64,000 nucleotides of DNA from Doryteuthis pealeii (Eukaryota; Mollusca; Cephalopoda; Myopsida; Loliginidae): positions 1,777,133 through 1,841,132 of the forward strand of contig CM042181.1 of assembly GCA_023376005.1 (NCBI GenBank). The letters run 5' to 3'. This document shows, in pieces, positions 33,110 to 43,678 of this stretch. Made by a program: the position numbers and the translations under genes. Numbering within the stretch: the stretch's first letter is position 1; every line of letters starts with the position of its first letter. The notes below the pieces were generated by a model that was not told where the DNA came from, ran no database searches, and saw only the letters and a list, made by a program, of their open reading frames with translations.

Positions 33110-34240
33110 TATTTACAAAGAAAAATAATAATCCAATTCATTCTTTTGAAACGAGTAAGCATTAGCATTATCCGCGTTATTCGGACTATTGTCCTCATCT
33201 TCATTGTGTTCTGTACAACGTTTCGGTCGATATGCCCAACGGCCTTCTTCAGGTATTTCTTGTCGGACTCAGGAACCTTCTCGGACTCGGGAACCTTCTT
33301 TTCGAACTCGGGAACCTTCTTGTCGTAATCGGGAGCCATCACGGAACGTTGAACCTAACCCTTTATTCACTCCACGGGGGTATCCTGTTCTCATTCCGCT
33401 AACCATAGCTGGGGTAGGAGTTGTGTTAATTATTTTTCTATGTTACTGCCGCCGGTCAGGATTGAACCTGGAATCCAGAGATAACTGTTACTTAGAACTA
33501 TCTTAACCTAACTACCTTATCCACTAGACCATGTGACCAAGAAGGTTCCCGTGTCCGACAAGAAATACTTGAAGAAGGCTGGAGGGCATATAGGCCGAAA
33601 CGTAGTACAGATAGCAATAAAGATGAGGAGAATAGTCTGAATAATGCAGATAATACTAATAATCAAGCCTCATCTCAAACATTCGAGTAAGCATTGTTTT
33701 TCTGATTTTTTTAGATGGATCTTGATAATTAGTATCATATGGATTATTCGAACTATTGTCCTTATCTTTATTATTAAGTCCGAAAAGAAATACCTGAAGA
33801 AAGCCGGGGGACACATCGGCTGAGACGTTGTACAGATAACAATAAAGATGAGGACAATAGTCCGAATAATCCAAATAATACTAATTATCAAGTCTCACCT
33901 CAAAAGACTCGGCGGTATTCTCGAACTCGGGAAACTTCTTTTCGAATTCGGGAACCAGAAGGCTCCCGAGTCTGACAAGAAATACCTGAAGAAGGCCGGA
34001 GGGCACATCAGCTGAGACGTTGTACATATAACCATAAAGATGAGAACAATAGTCCGAATAATCCAAATAATACTAGTTATCAAGCCTCATCTTAAAAGAC
34101 TCGGGGGCCTTTTTGAACTCGGGAAACTTCTTTTCGAACTCGGAAACCAGAAGGCTCCAAGGCCGGAGAGAAGTTGTACAGATAACAATAAAGGCGATGA
34201 CAATAGTCCAAATAATCCAAATAATAATAATGAGCAATCA
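33110..34240. repeat. Cluster of KVPE-type foldback repeats
   Basis: At least five partial copies in both orientations of a unit built from gaaggttcccgagtccgac-like 15-18 bp repeats plus gccggagggcacatcggccg and aacaataaagatgaggacaa. A minus-strand frame (33342 down to 33109) reads M-A-P-D-Y-D-K-K-V-P-E-F-E-K-K-V-P-E-S-E-K-V. Frames starting with the same residues recur at 40645 and 41464. A SINE (33430-33545) is embedded. Confidence 0.7.
33430..33545 (-). repeat. tRNA-derived SINE, family 3
   Basis: In reverse: ggtctagtggataaggtagt (A-box-like) and ccaggttcaatcctgacc (B-box-like). Other copies: 41255-41365 (plus) and 49965-50095 (minus), each embedded in a KVPE-type repeat. Confidence 0.65.
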
Positions 34241-34344
34241 TTGTTTTATTGTTTTATTTATTTATCAAACATTTTTGACCAGTCATTCCCCAAATGGTGG
34301 AACTGGCCCACATCAGGTCGTAGTAGAAAGATGCGCTTTGGAGG

Positions 34345-34400
34345 GTATTGGTTGATTTTAATGTCATGATAAACTATTTCGGGTTATTTTATGCCTAGCG
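34345..34400 (-). repeat. LINE-type hairpin tail relic
   Basis: gattttaatgtcatgataaa ... cgggttattttatgcc; a decayed stem-loop tail. Confidence 0.45.
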
Positions 34401-34504
34401 GTGGGGAAATTGCAATACTTTTTTTTAATACAGCCATATAGTAGTAATGCCATTGCTAAACCTTGGATGAATTTCGGTTATATTTTATCAGAGATCAGAT
34501 TATC

Positions 34505-34578
34505 ATATAGTCGATAGCAGGATTTGAACTCGGGTCGACGAGTCTATTTCCCACGACATTAACCATTACACCACCATA
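34505..34578 (-). repeat. SINE family 2 head fragment
   Basis: caggatttgaactcgggtcg (B box reversed) and attaaccattacaccac (A box reversed). The body is absent. Confidence 0.6.
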
Positions 34579-34740
34579 GGGATGCTCTTATGTCCATCTG
34601 TCGGCTTGTTGATCGTTGCTTCAAGGATTTATTCAAAACAGAAACATTGTTTAGTTCTCATCTGGATTTTCTTCAAGCGTTTTGTCCAAGTTGTGCAGCC
34701 ATAAAGTAGTAGTGACACTGTTGAAACTTGAAAGAATTTG

Positions 34741-35329
34741 TTTTGTTTATTTTGTTTTGTTTTACGGCATATCAACCTCAGTGGGTCATTTAACACCGGC
34801 AAAGTTTTGAAATAAAGTAATTCTTAATGGATTATACAATTTTTTTATGAATACATTTTTCTATTTAATCCATAAATGGGACCCTAACAGGTACTACCAC
34901 TCCGAGCCAGAGTGATCCATGGAGCAATGGTGATGAAGGGGTGCTCCACATTCCCCAAACCACCAAAACTGGAACCTCGCCATAAGAGAGTTTAACGTCA
35001 TTCCCAGGACATGTAGACCCTCAGTCACCGCCTTCTAGCATCCATATGATAAAAAGGGGTTGGGTTTGCCATAAGGGCAATAGGATTGGGAAAATCATAT
35101 AGGTGCTAGAGCTTGACGTGACCAGCCGATTGATCGGAGGGACCTCTCCAACCGCCCGTATAGCCCAAGATAGGACCAAAGTGGAGTAGTGCAAGTCATG
35201 AACTGCTCATCCACCTGGGTTCTATACTTAAGCATCGTGGGTCGCCACCCACGTCCAAAAGGTTGGGAGAGTCTTACCCCTCTGCAGAGGTGCAGTTGGT
35301 GCATTCTAAACCCCCAGCCGACAGGGCAG
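34741..35329 (-). repeat. HTR, full length
   Basis: AAAAC-type tail, stem-loop, body and head. On the far side of the head (35330) it joins mariner-like transposase sequence, with the same junction as at 38247. Confidence 0.92.
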
Positions 35330-35336
35330 TTTGGAA

Positions 35337-35815
35337 GAATTTCAGTTTTAGTTGATTGGTGGAGTCTAATGCACTTTTCCATCCTTCTCTACTACGCTTT
35401 TATGCACTCCTGGAAGGATTCTTCCGGGATTCTCCGTAGTTCTGTCGTGCTGGTCCTTTTGATGACGTGCACATCCTCAAAACGGGTTCCCTGATGACCC
35501 CCTTGGGCTTGGGAAAGAAGGAAAAAATCACATGGAGCCAGGTCGGGCGAGTAGGGGGGTGCTATAGCAGAGTGATGTTCTTCTGGGCCAGGAACTCTCA
35601 GGGCAGTGTGTGCAGGTGCGTGGTTATGGTTAAGCACCCACGAGTTGTCCTGCCTCATCTCTCGCCTCTTCTCGTGCACTGAACGAAGAAAACGCCGCAG
35701 TATCTCTTTGTAGACATGCTGGTTGAACGTCTGTGGCAAGAACTTTCGGCGGACGATACCCGTCACATCATTTGTGACACCACTCCTGGAACATTTTTGA
35801 CATACCTCGTATGTT
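35337..35815 (-). pseudogene. Mariner-like transposase fragment A
   Basis: The minus-strand frame carries Q-H-V-Y-K-E-I-L-R-R, W-V-L-N-H-N-H-A-P-A-H and Y-S-P-D-L-A-P-C-D-F-F-L, the Tc1/mariner catalytic region. The second catalytic Asp of the usual H-D-N-A-P-A-H is replaced (N-H-N-H), while the third (C-D-F-F-L) remains. The N-terminal DNA-binding half is missing and frames break, so it is inactive. HTR pieces lie on both sides. Confidence 0.75.
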
Positions 35816-35880
35816 TTCTAGACGGGCGGTCGGAGAGGCCCCCTCCGATCAATCGGCTGGTCACGTCAAGCCCTAGTGTT
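35816..35880 (+). repeat. HTR internal fragment
   Basis: agacgggcggtcggagaggc ... gtcacgtcaagccctag, opposite in orientation to the copy at 34741. A (TA)n tract follows at 35896-35936. Confidence 0.75.
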
Positions 35881-35893
35881 GAGTTCTTCCTTC

Positions 35894-35936
<43 letters not shown>

Positions 35937-36092
35937 GGTAGCGTAGACATAAATTCAACGGCGTATGGTAACTGTCAGTTTCTCGCCTATAAGATTTTCA
36001 GACCAAGTCTTGGTTTAATATATAACGTATATATCACACTCACTTCTATATGTTTCTAGTATTATTTCCTGTCAAATACTTTTCCTAAACTT

Positions 36093-36702
36093 CACCGCCC
36101 TGTCGGATGGGACGTTAGAATGCACCGACTGCACCTCTGCAGGGGGTAAGACTCCCCCAATGGGGCCACTGTTGGCCGTGGGTGGCGACCCGTGATGCTT
36201 AAGGATAGAGCCCAGGTGGATGAGCAGTCCATGACTTGCAATACTCCACTTTGACCCTATCTTGGGCTAGACGGGCGGTCGGAGAGGCCCCCTCCGATCA
36301 ATCGGCTGGTCACGTCAAGCCCTAGCACCTATATGATTTTTCCAAACCCTATTGCCCTTATGGCAAGCCCCAACCCTTTTTATCATATGGGTGCTAGAAG
36401 GCGGTGACTGAGGGTCTACATGTCCTGGGAATGACGTTAAACTCTATTTGATGGTGAGGTTCCAATTTGGGAGGTTTGGGGAATGTGGAGCACCCCATTC
36501 ATCACCATTGCTCCCTGGTCCACTCTGGCCAGGAGTGGTAGTACCTGTTAGGGTCCCATCTATGTGTTAAATAGAAAAACATGATTTGATAAACAAAATT
36601 GTATTATGCATTAAGAATTGATTTATTTCACAACTTTGTCGGCATTAAATGGCCCACCGAGGTTGATATGCCGTAAAACAAAAACAAACAAAACAAAACC
36701 AA
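36093..36702 (+). repeat. HTR, full length, plus orientation
   Basis: Reads head to tail on the plus strand: accgccctgtcgg ... gggtcccatctatg ... cggcattaaatggcccaccg ... ggttgatatgccgtaaaac, then an AAAAC/AAAC-rich tail. This copy shows most clearly that the stem-loop and A-rich tail are the 3' end. 36703-37080 has no recognisable gene. Confidence 0.93.
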
Positions 36703-37083
36703 ATCTCGTATGTTTCGTATCTTTATTCATTAATCACGTTGATGTTTATATCTTTTCGTAAAGTTTTATTTCCCACAAAAAGGACAGAATTCCTCTATGA
36801 TTACATTTCGCAAATAAATCTTTCATTTGAATCTTATTAGCAGTTCTGGATTTGTACTAAACTAAGCTAAGTTTCATCTCAAACGTAAGATTTAAAGACG
36901 TATGACGGAAACGTAGGTTTACACTATATAGAGAAGAGGAGTTTTCAGTGGTGCTTCGACCAATGAAGAACACGATGGAGTAAGTGCGTTGAAAAATATT
37001 AACATTACATTTATTGTTTACTAGTGGCTATCCAGTATTGGCTGAAGGTGGAATCTGGTGGATTGAATTTTTTACTTTTGAGA

Positions 37084-37570
37084 TTTACAAATGCTGGACA
37101 TTTTTAAGGAGAATTTCAATGCTATTTCTGTGTATATTTTAATTTCAAATATCTTCGAATATAAATCAAATCTTCATAATTTACAAATGCTGGACATTTT
37201 TAAGGAGAATTTCAATGCTATTTCTGTGTATATTTTAATTTCTAAATATCTTCGAATATAAATCAATCTTCGTAATTTACAAATGCAGGACATTTTTAAG
37301 GAGAATTTCAATGCTATTTCTGTGTATATTTTAATTTCTAAATATCTTCGAATATAAATCAAATCTTCATAATTTACAAATGCTGGACATTTTTAAGGAG
37401 AATTTCAATGCTATTTCTGTGTATATTTTAATTTCTAAATATCTTCGAATATAAATCAAATCTTCATAATTTACAAATGCTGGACATTTTTAAGGAGAAT
37501 TTCAATGCTATTTCTGTGTATATTTTAATTTCTAAATATCTTCGAATATAAATCAAATCTTCGTAATTTT
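37084..37570. repeat. ~96-bp tandem repeat, five units
   Basis: Unit ttacaaatgctggacatttt ... cgaatataaatcaaatcttc, very uniform. A related single unit lies at 59960-60040, and both are followed by an aaatcaagaact segment. Confidence 0.95.
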
Positions 37571-37599
37571 TTTCACAAGAAATCAAGAACTGGTGATAT

Positions 37600-37788
37600 T
37601 TAATGTGTATATATATTTACCTTGTCGTTCATTGTTTTATTTTCATTGTTTTATCCGGATATACATACATACACACCAACTACCCTTTATATATGTATAT
37701 ATTACAGTGTTGGTAAACAATACATCAGTCCAGGTATCTTTGATACATACACACACACACACACACACACACATACACACACAGATAC
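37600..37788. repeat. ACAC/ATAC microsatellite region
   Basis: (AC)n near 37747-37782. The preceding 37620-37680 is related to 63208-63280 (ttttatccggatatacata). Confidence 0.8.
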
Positions 37789-38246
37789 GTTTTGTTGTTT
37801 TGTTTTACGGCACATCAACCTTTTCGGGTGATTTAATGCTAAATCAAGTCATTTTGCTAAAAAAATGACTCAGGTTGCTCATAGTACCTGCTGTTGCTTA
37901 AGTGATATAGAACTGGAACCTTGCCATCAGATAGATTTTAACGTCATTCCCAGGACATGTAGACCCTCAGCCTTCTAGCACCCATATGATAAAAAGAGGT
38001 TGGGGCTTTCCATAAGGGCAATAGCGTTGGGGTAATCATATAGGTGCTAGGGCTTGACGTGACCAGTCCGTCTAGCCCATGAAAAGGCCAAAGTGGTGCA
38101 TTGCAAGTCATGGGCTGCTCAACCACATGGGTTCTATACTTAAGAATCGCGGGTCGCCACCAACGTTCAAAAGGTGGCCACATCGGGGGAGTCTTACCCC
38201 TCTGCAGAGGTGCAGTCGGAGTTACAACGCCCCACCGACAGGGCGG
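37789..38246 (-). repeat. HTR, internally deleted
   Basis: Stem-loop variant (acggcacatcaacc ... cgggtgatttaatgct), then a deletion to the aactggaaccttgccatcag segment, then body and head. Confidence 0.9.
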
Positions 38247-38470
38247 CTTGGAAGAATTCCAGTTTTAGTTGATTGGTGGATAGCAGAGTGATGTTCTTCT
38301 GGGCTAGGATACTCACGGCAGATGCGTTGTCATGGTGAAGCACCCACGAGTTGTCCTGCCTCATCTCTCGCCTCTTCTCGTGCACTGAACAAAGCAAACG
38401 CCGCAGTATCTCTTTGTAGACATGCTGGATGATCGTCTGGTCCTGTGACAAGAACTCGCGGTGGACGATG
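38247..38470 (-). pseudogene. Mariner-like transposase fragment B
   Basis: Same junction with the HTR head as fragment A (gacagggcgg then cttggaagaattccag). It keeps Q-H-V-Y-K-E-I-L-R-R and W-V-L-H-H-D-N-A-S-A, so this copy keeps the second catalytic Asp but lost the third region by deletion. A further HTR body piece follows at 38471. Confidence 0.7.
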
Positions 38471-38676
38471 CGATAGAGCTTAACATCATTCCCAGGACAT
38501 GTAGACACTCAGCCACCGCCTTCTAGCACCCATATGATAAAAAGGGATCGGGCTGGCCATAAGGACAATAGGGTTGGGGCAATAAAATAGGTGCTAGGGC
38601 TTGACGTGACCAGGCGAATGATCGGAGGGGACCTCGCCGACTGCCTGTCTAGCCCAAGATAGGGCCAAAGTGGAGT
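38471..38676 (-). repeat. HTR internal fragment
   Basis: agagcttaacatcattccca ... gatagggccaaagtggag. It joins Fem-1-like 3'-flank sequence at 38677. Confidence 0.8.
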
Positions 38677-38770
38677 TTTATTTTCATCTTAAGAAAAGCA
38701 TTTACTAATTTATTATATTTAGAACAAAGTTTATAATTATATTCAGGTGATACATTCATAATTATATGAA

Positions 38771-38950
38771 CTAGTACAAAATAAAAAAACACCCTCCGGG
38801 TGATGTAAAAATATATTTTTGAAACATATTGCCTGAGGGGTGGGAGTAAAAAAATTCAATGTCAGCGTCTTTGTACCCTAAGTAAGTAAAATCATCAAAT
38901 GATTAAAAAATAAAACAATTTGAAATGTAAAATCTAAATATGTATTAAAA

Positions 38951-38986
<36 letters not shown>

Positions 38987-39161
38987 CCAGTCATGTATTT
39001 ATTAAAACTTGTTTTAAAAAACAACGAGGACTGTCTAATGTTGCATGTTCAAATTTTGAGTGTATTTATTCTGTTATGACGATTTTTGGTAATATGACGT
39101 AAGCAGTGACGTAATTTTTGTTACACACAAAAACCGAAAGCGAATCTCCATTATTAATAGA
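38771..39161 (-). mobile_element. Non-autonomous Helitron, family 2, complete
   Basis: Starts ctagtacaaaataaaaaaac (CTAG end reversed) with hairpin CACCC-TCC-GGGTG and ends ccattattaataga (TC start reversed). A (TA)n tract sits inside at 38955-38982. It interrupts the Fem-1-like 3'-flank block, which continues at 39162. Confidence 0.8.
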
Positions 39162-39500
39162 GATACTTTGTATGATATCTTGTCTTCTTTTAAGAAAAAG
39201 TATTCAATGTTTTTTATATTTAGAAGAAATAATAGTTTCGTTTTGATAAATTACCATTTTGCGTTTAAAAGATATATAGTGACTTTAATAAAAAGTATAT
39301 CAAAATATTAAAATATCATGTCGATTTGAACCTGTATCAGCTATTTTGAGAGATCAGAAAAAAAGCATCCAAATGAGTAAAGACACTATTCTATTTGTAG
39401 TAATTAAGGAAGTCTTATCTTCGGTATAATTCCCCAATCCGCGATTCCATTGTCCCAAAATCATTCCTGTAGCGAGGCAACTTAACTCATAGGTGTTCTT
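39162..39500 (-). pseudogene. Orphan 3'-flank block of the Fem-1-like family
   Basis: Signature cagctattttgagagatcag near 39339 and gcgattccattgtcccaaaa near 39442, then the family sequence stops. No coding exon is adjacent; the minisatellite at 39555 follows. Confidence 0.5.
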
Positions 39501-39554
39501 GGTGCCCCTCTGTCACGATAGAGGGGTATAATAATTGTGGGTTAATCCATTTCT

Positions 39555-40225
39555 CATTCATTATTAAGGATTATCTTTCTTTTTTTCTTTTCCCATCTTT
39601 CATTGACCCATAACTTTATTCCTTTTTCTATGATTTTCTTTCTTCCCTTCTTTTTCTTCCTTCTTTCTTCATTTCTTTTTTTCTATGCATTTTCATTCAT
39701 TCTTTCTTCCCTTCTTTCTTCATTTCTTTTTCTATGCATTTTCATTCATTCTTCCCTTCTTTCTTCATTTCTTTTTCTATGCATTTCATTCATTTTTCTT
39801 CCCTTCTTTCTTCATTTCTTTTTCTATGCATTTTCATTCATTTCTTCCCTTCTTTCTTCATTTCTTTTTTCTATGCATTTTCATTCATTCTTTCTTCCCT
39901 TCTTTCTTCATTTCTTTTTCTATGCATTTTCATTCATTCTTTCTTCCCTTCTTTCTTCATTTCTTTTTTCTATGCATTTTCATTCATTCTTTCTTCCCTT
40001 CTTTCTTCATTTCTTTTTTCTATGCATTTTCATTCATTCTTTCTTCCCTTCTTTCTTCATTTCTTTTTTCTATGCATTTTCATTCATTCTCTCTTACTTC
40101 CTTTCTTTCATCTTCTATGATTCATTCTTTATTTTATTCAGTTCCTTTCTTTTCCATCGTTCTTTTTCTTTCTACTTTTTTCTTTCGTTCTTTTTCCATG
40201 CATTTTCATTCATCCTGCAAACGTG
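39555..40225. repeat. ~59-60 bp pyrimidine-rich minisatellite
   Basis: About nine units of ttctttcttcatttcttttt plus ctatgcattttcattcattc. Long frames through it (Phe/Ser/His-rich) exist in all three plus frames and are repeat artefacts. Confidence 0.95.
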
Positions 40226-40334
40226 TCCTGCACAACGTATGAAATCTGAATTAGATTCGCCTCAAAACAGCCCATGTTAATAGTGCATTTAAAATCCGGC
40301 TATGTGTCATATGTATAACTAAGAAATAAAGTAT

Positions 40335-40840
40335 TATCTGCGTTATTCGGACTATTGTCCCATCTTCATTTTATTTGTACAACGTTTCGGCCGATATGCC
40401 CTCCGGCCTTTTCAGTTATTTCTTGTCAGACTCTGGAAACTTCTCGGACTCGGGAATCTTTTCCAACTCGGGAACTTTCTTGTCGTAATCAGGAGCCATC
40501 ACGGAATTTTTAACCTAACCCTTTATTCAGTCCACATATTAACATAGAAAAATAATTAACACAACTCCTACCCAGCTATGGTTAGAGGAATGGGAACAGG
40601 ATACCCCAGTGGACTAAATAAAGGGTTAGGTTCGAAGTTCCGTGATGGCTCCTGATTACGACAAGAAAGTTCCAGAGTTCGAAAAGAAGGTTCCCGAGTC
40701 CGACAAGAAATACCTGAAGAAGGACGGAGGCATATCGGCCGAAACGTTGTACAATAACAATGAAGATGGGACAATAGTCCGAATAACGCAGATAATACTA
40801 ATCATTAAGCCTCATCTCAATCATTCAGAGAAATAAGAAA
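40335..40840. repeat. KVPE-type foldback repeat, full copy
   Basis: Left arm ttattcggactattgtccca ... tgtcgtaatcaggagccatc, right arm gtgatggctcctgattacga ... caatagtccgaataacgcag, around a centre with ctatggttag. The plus-strand frame from 40645 reads M-A-P-D-Y-D-K-K-V-P-E-F-E-K-K-V-P-E-S-D-K. Confidence 0.75.
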
Positions 40841-41049
40841 TAAAGGTTTACATAATATAGAGTGTGGTTAATTTGCATACTGGTTTTAACAAAACTGGGT
40901 TTGATAAATAATTACTGGTTTTATTGATCTCAATATTGTTTTGTTCCTCATGGTTCTCAATATTAACAGTTACTATATAAATTTTCTTAGGCAAGTATCA
41001 TTTACGCAATTAATTCAAACGAAGCAGATGAATCAGCTGTATATCTTGA

Positions 41050-41625
41050 ATTATATTGTCCTCATCTTCATTATCATCTGTACAACGTTTCGGCCGATAT
41101 GACTTCCGGCCTTCTTCAGATATTTCTTGTCAGAGACTCGGGAACCTTTTCGTAATTAGGAGCCATCACAGAACTTTGAACCTAACCCTTTATTCAGTCC
41201 GCAGGGGTATCTTGTTCTCATTCCGCTAACCATAGCTGGGGTACAGGTGTTAATTGGACAGATGGCCTAGTGGATAAAGGAGTTAGGTTAAGACAGTTCT
41301 AAGTGACAGTTATCTCTAGATTGCAGGTTCAATCCTGATCAAGGGCTGCAGTAACATAGAATTATAATTAACACCGCTTAACACCTGTACCCCAGCTATG
41401 GTTAGCGGAATGAGAAAAGGATACCCCCGTGACTGAATAAAGGGTTAGGTTCAAAATTCTGTGATGGCTCCCGATTACGACAAGAAGGTTCCCGAGTTCG
41501 AAAAGAGATACCTGAAGAAGACCGGAGGGCATATCGGCCAAACAGATAATAATGAGGAGAATAGTCCGAATAACGCAGATAATAGTAATAATCAATCCTC
41601 ATCTCAAACATTCAGTGAAATAGCT
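41050..41625. repeat. KVPE-type foldback repeat with embedded SINE
   Basis: Arms as at 40335-40840. The plus-strand frame from 41464 starts with M-A-P-D-Y-D-K-K-V-P-E-F-E-K. A family-3 SINE lies at 41255-41365. Confidence 0.75.
41255..41365 (+). repeat. tRNA-derived SINE, family 3
   Basis: agatggcctagtggataaag (A-box-like) and gcaggttcaatcctgatc (B-box-like), then gctgcagtaacatagaatta. Confidence 0.65.
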
Positions 41626-41634
41626 AAGATGGTT

Positions 41635-41698
41635 GGTTGGGTTTTACGGCATGTCAACCCCTTGGGTTATTTTATGCCGAATACTTCTATTGGTAATT
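41635..41698 (-). repeat. LINE-type 3' hairpin tail
   Basis: gttttacggcatgtcaaccc-cttg-ggttattttatgccg. Outer and inner stems are both perfect. The following cttctattggtaa is shared with 4575 and 5465. Confidence 0.7.
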
Positions 41699-41704
41699 TG
41701 GTAT

Positions 41705-42282
41705 TCAAAAATGTTTAATGCCGACAAAGTTTTGAAATAATTTCATTTTTAATGGATTAGACAATTTTGTTTAAAAACTCATGATTTCTATTCACCCATA
41801 GATGGGAACCTAACAGGTACTACCACTCCGGGTTAGAGTGGACCAGGGAGCAACGGTGGGCTGAATAAAGGGTTAGGTTAAAAGTTCCACATTCCCCAAA
41901 TCTCCAAAACTGGAACCTCACCATCAGATAGAGTTTAACGTCATTTCCAGGATATGTAGACCCTCAGTCACCGCCTTCTAGCACCCATATGATAAAAAGG
42001 GGTTGGGGCTTGCCATAAGGGCAATAGGGTTGGGGCAATCCTATAGGTGCTAGGGCTTGACGTAACCAGCCGATTGATCGGAGGGGGCCTCTCCGACCGC
42101 CCTTCTTGCCCAAGATAGGGCCAAAGTGGAGTATTGCAAGTCATGAACTGCTCATCCACCTGGGCTCTATCCTTAAGCATAACGTGTGGCCACCCACGGC
42201 CAACAGGTGGCCCCATTGGGGGAGTCTTACCCCTCTGCAGAGGTGCAGTCGGTGCATTCTAACACCCCAGCCGACATAGCGG
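41705..42282 (-). repeat. HTR, nearly full length
   Basis: Runs from just inside the stem-loop to the head (cagccgacatagcgg). Around 41858-41885 a short ctgaataaagggttaggtta insertion from the KVPE-type repeat is visible. Confidence 0.9.
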
Positions 42283-42289
42283 AGAAATA

Positions 42290-42411
42290 GCTAGATTATT
42301 ATTAGTCGTAGTGCTGACGTCCGAACGTTTCGGTTTATATAAGAACAATATGAAACGAATAAAGGAAAAAATATTTTTGTTGTTAAAAAAGATGAATATT
42401 TTTGAATAAGT

Positions 42412-42462
<51 letters not shown>

Positions 42463-42960
42463 AATCTCAACGGACAATTCTTGCCGCCAATTTTCCTCCC
42501 ACCATTCCCCATACATTCTTATAAACATGTAAACCCCTCCTACTTCTAATTCCTACTGCTACCGTTTGTTTCAAAAGAGACAGTGGAAACATCTCACCAG
42601 TTCTACACCTGATGATGGCATAAAGTTGTGCAGAAAGCGCTCGTAGTAAAACCTTTGGTGGATTCATACACCAATCCCACTCGGATATTAAAAAGAAGGC
42701 CAGACAGTTCGGAAGGATCGAACAAAAACTCGTCCGACAAGAATTGTCCGTTGAGTTTAACAAGACATGTTCGAACGAAAAAATGCTGCCAAAATATACT
42801 TTATATTAACATTAGCCGAGGGGAACTTGACGGACGAATATTCTGTCGGGTTTCGCACCCGGCTAGAGGTAGTTGTTAAAAAGTCGAGCCGCGCTGATGA
42901 GAAGTAAAACACGCGTCTGTGGATGACTAGTGTGTATATACATATATATATATATCCGTA
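42290..42960. repeat. Unclassified interspersed repeat with (TA)n core
   Basis: Contains (TA)n at 42417-42458, a short inverted pair (acggacaattcttgcc near 42470; gacaagaattgtccgttga near 42738), and a segment read on minus as N-P-P-K-V-L-L-R-A-L-S-A-Q-L that recurs on the plus strand near 58440-58490. Not recognised. Confidence 0.45.
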
Positions 42961-43036
42961 GGTTGGTTACCAGGTAAGTTGGTATAGAATGAGTCTAAGT
43001 TGGCACTGTAAGCTTTGGAATGTTATTGGTCTAATC

Positions 43037-43668
43037 CAGTGGTTCTCAAACAGTACGCCCGGGCGCACCGGAGCTTTTTCAGCTGCGCTCCGTAGTATTC
43101 CTGAAAACTCTATCCAGATATGAAAAGCAAATGTATACTAAGTTACTATATTATACCATTTCTTTACGAACACTCTGCTTGTTTCGTTGCGACATTATTA
43201 TGATAGTTATAAGTAACCGATTAAATACAAAGAATTGTCTCTTGAAGCTTTTTGGAATTCTATAAAAAATAAAAAATAAAAAAAAACATGTGTCGATATC
43301 TAAAAACGCATCGGCCATTTTATTGCAATTTTCTACCTCATATTTATGTGAACTGGGAGTTTCAACCCTCGCAACAATTAAGTGTAAAAGAGAGGAACTC
43401 TTCAATGCATTGATGAGGAAATGAGAGTTTGTCTCTCAAACACAAGACCAAACATTGAAGAAATCGCAAGGTCAGGTTTCTCATTAACACAGGAATGAAT
43501 AAACTTCATAGAGGTATGTTAAGTTTGTTTTAGTTAAATGTGTTATTTTTATATATATATTTAACAGTTAACTTAATAACATATTAGTCCTATTTTGTAT
43601 ACAGTGCGCTATCAGGTATCTGTAGTACTGTAAGTACGCCCAAATTCTATAAAGTTTGAGAACCACTG
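43037..43668. mobile_element. Non-autonomous hAT element
   Basis: Terminal inverted repeats CAGTGGTTCTCAAAC and GTTTGAGAACCACTG are exact reverse complements. They are flanked by gtctaatc and gtctaact, an imperfect 8-bp target duplication. The layout and the CAGTGGTTCTCAA end are typical of hAT. No transposase. It sits about 10 bp downstream of the stop codon of Fem-1-like copy 4. Confidence 0.8.
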
Positions 43669-43678
43669 GTCTAACTTG

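Noticed and set aside
39603..40280. Overlapping long Phe/Ser/His-rich frames
   Set aside because: Product of the ~59-bp pyrimidine-rich minisatellite; frames are open in all three phases, which real genes do not show.
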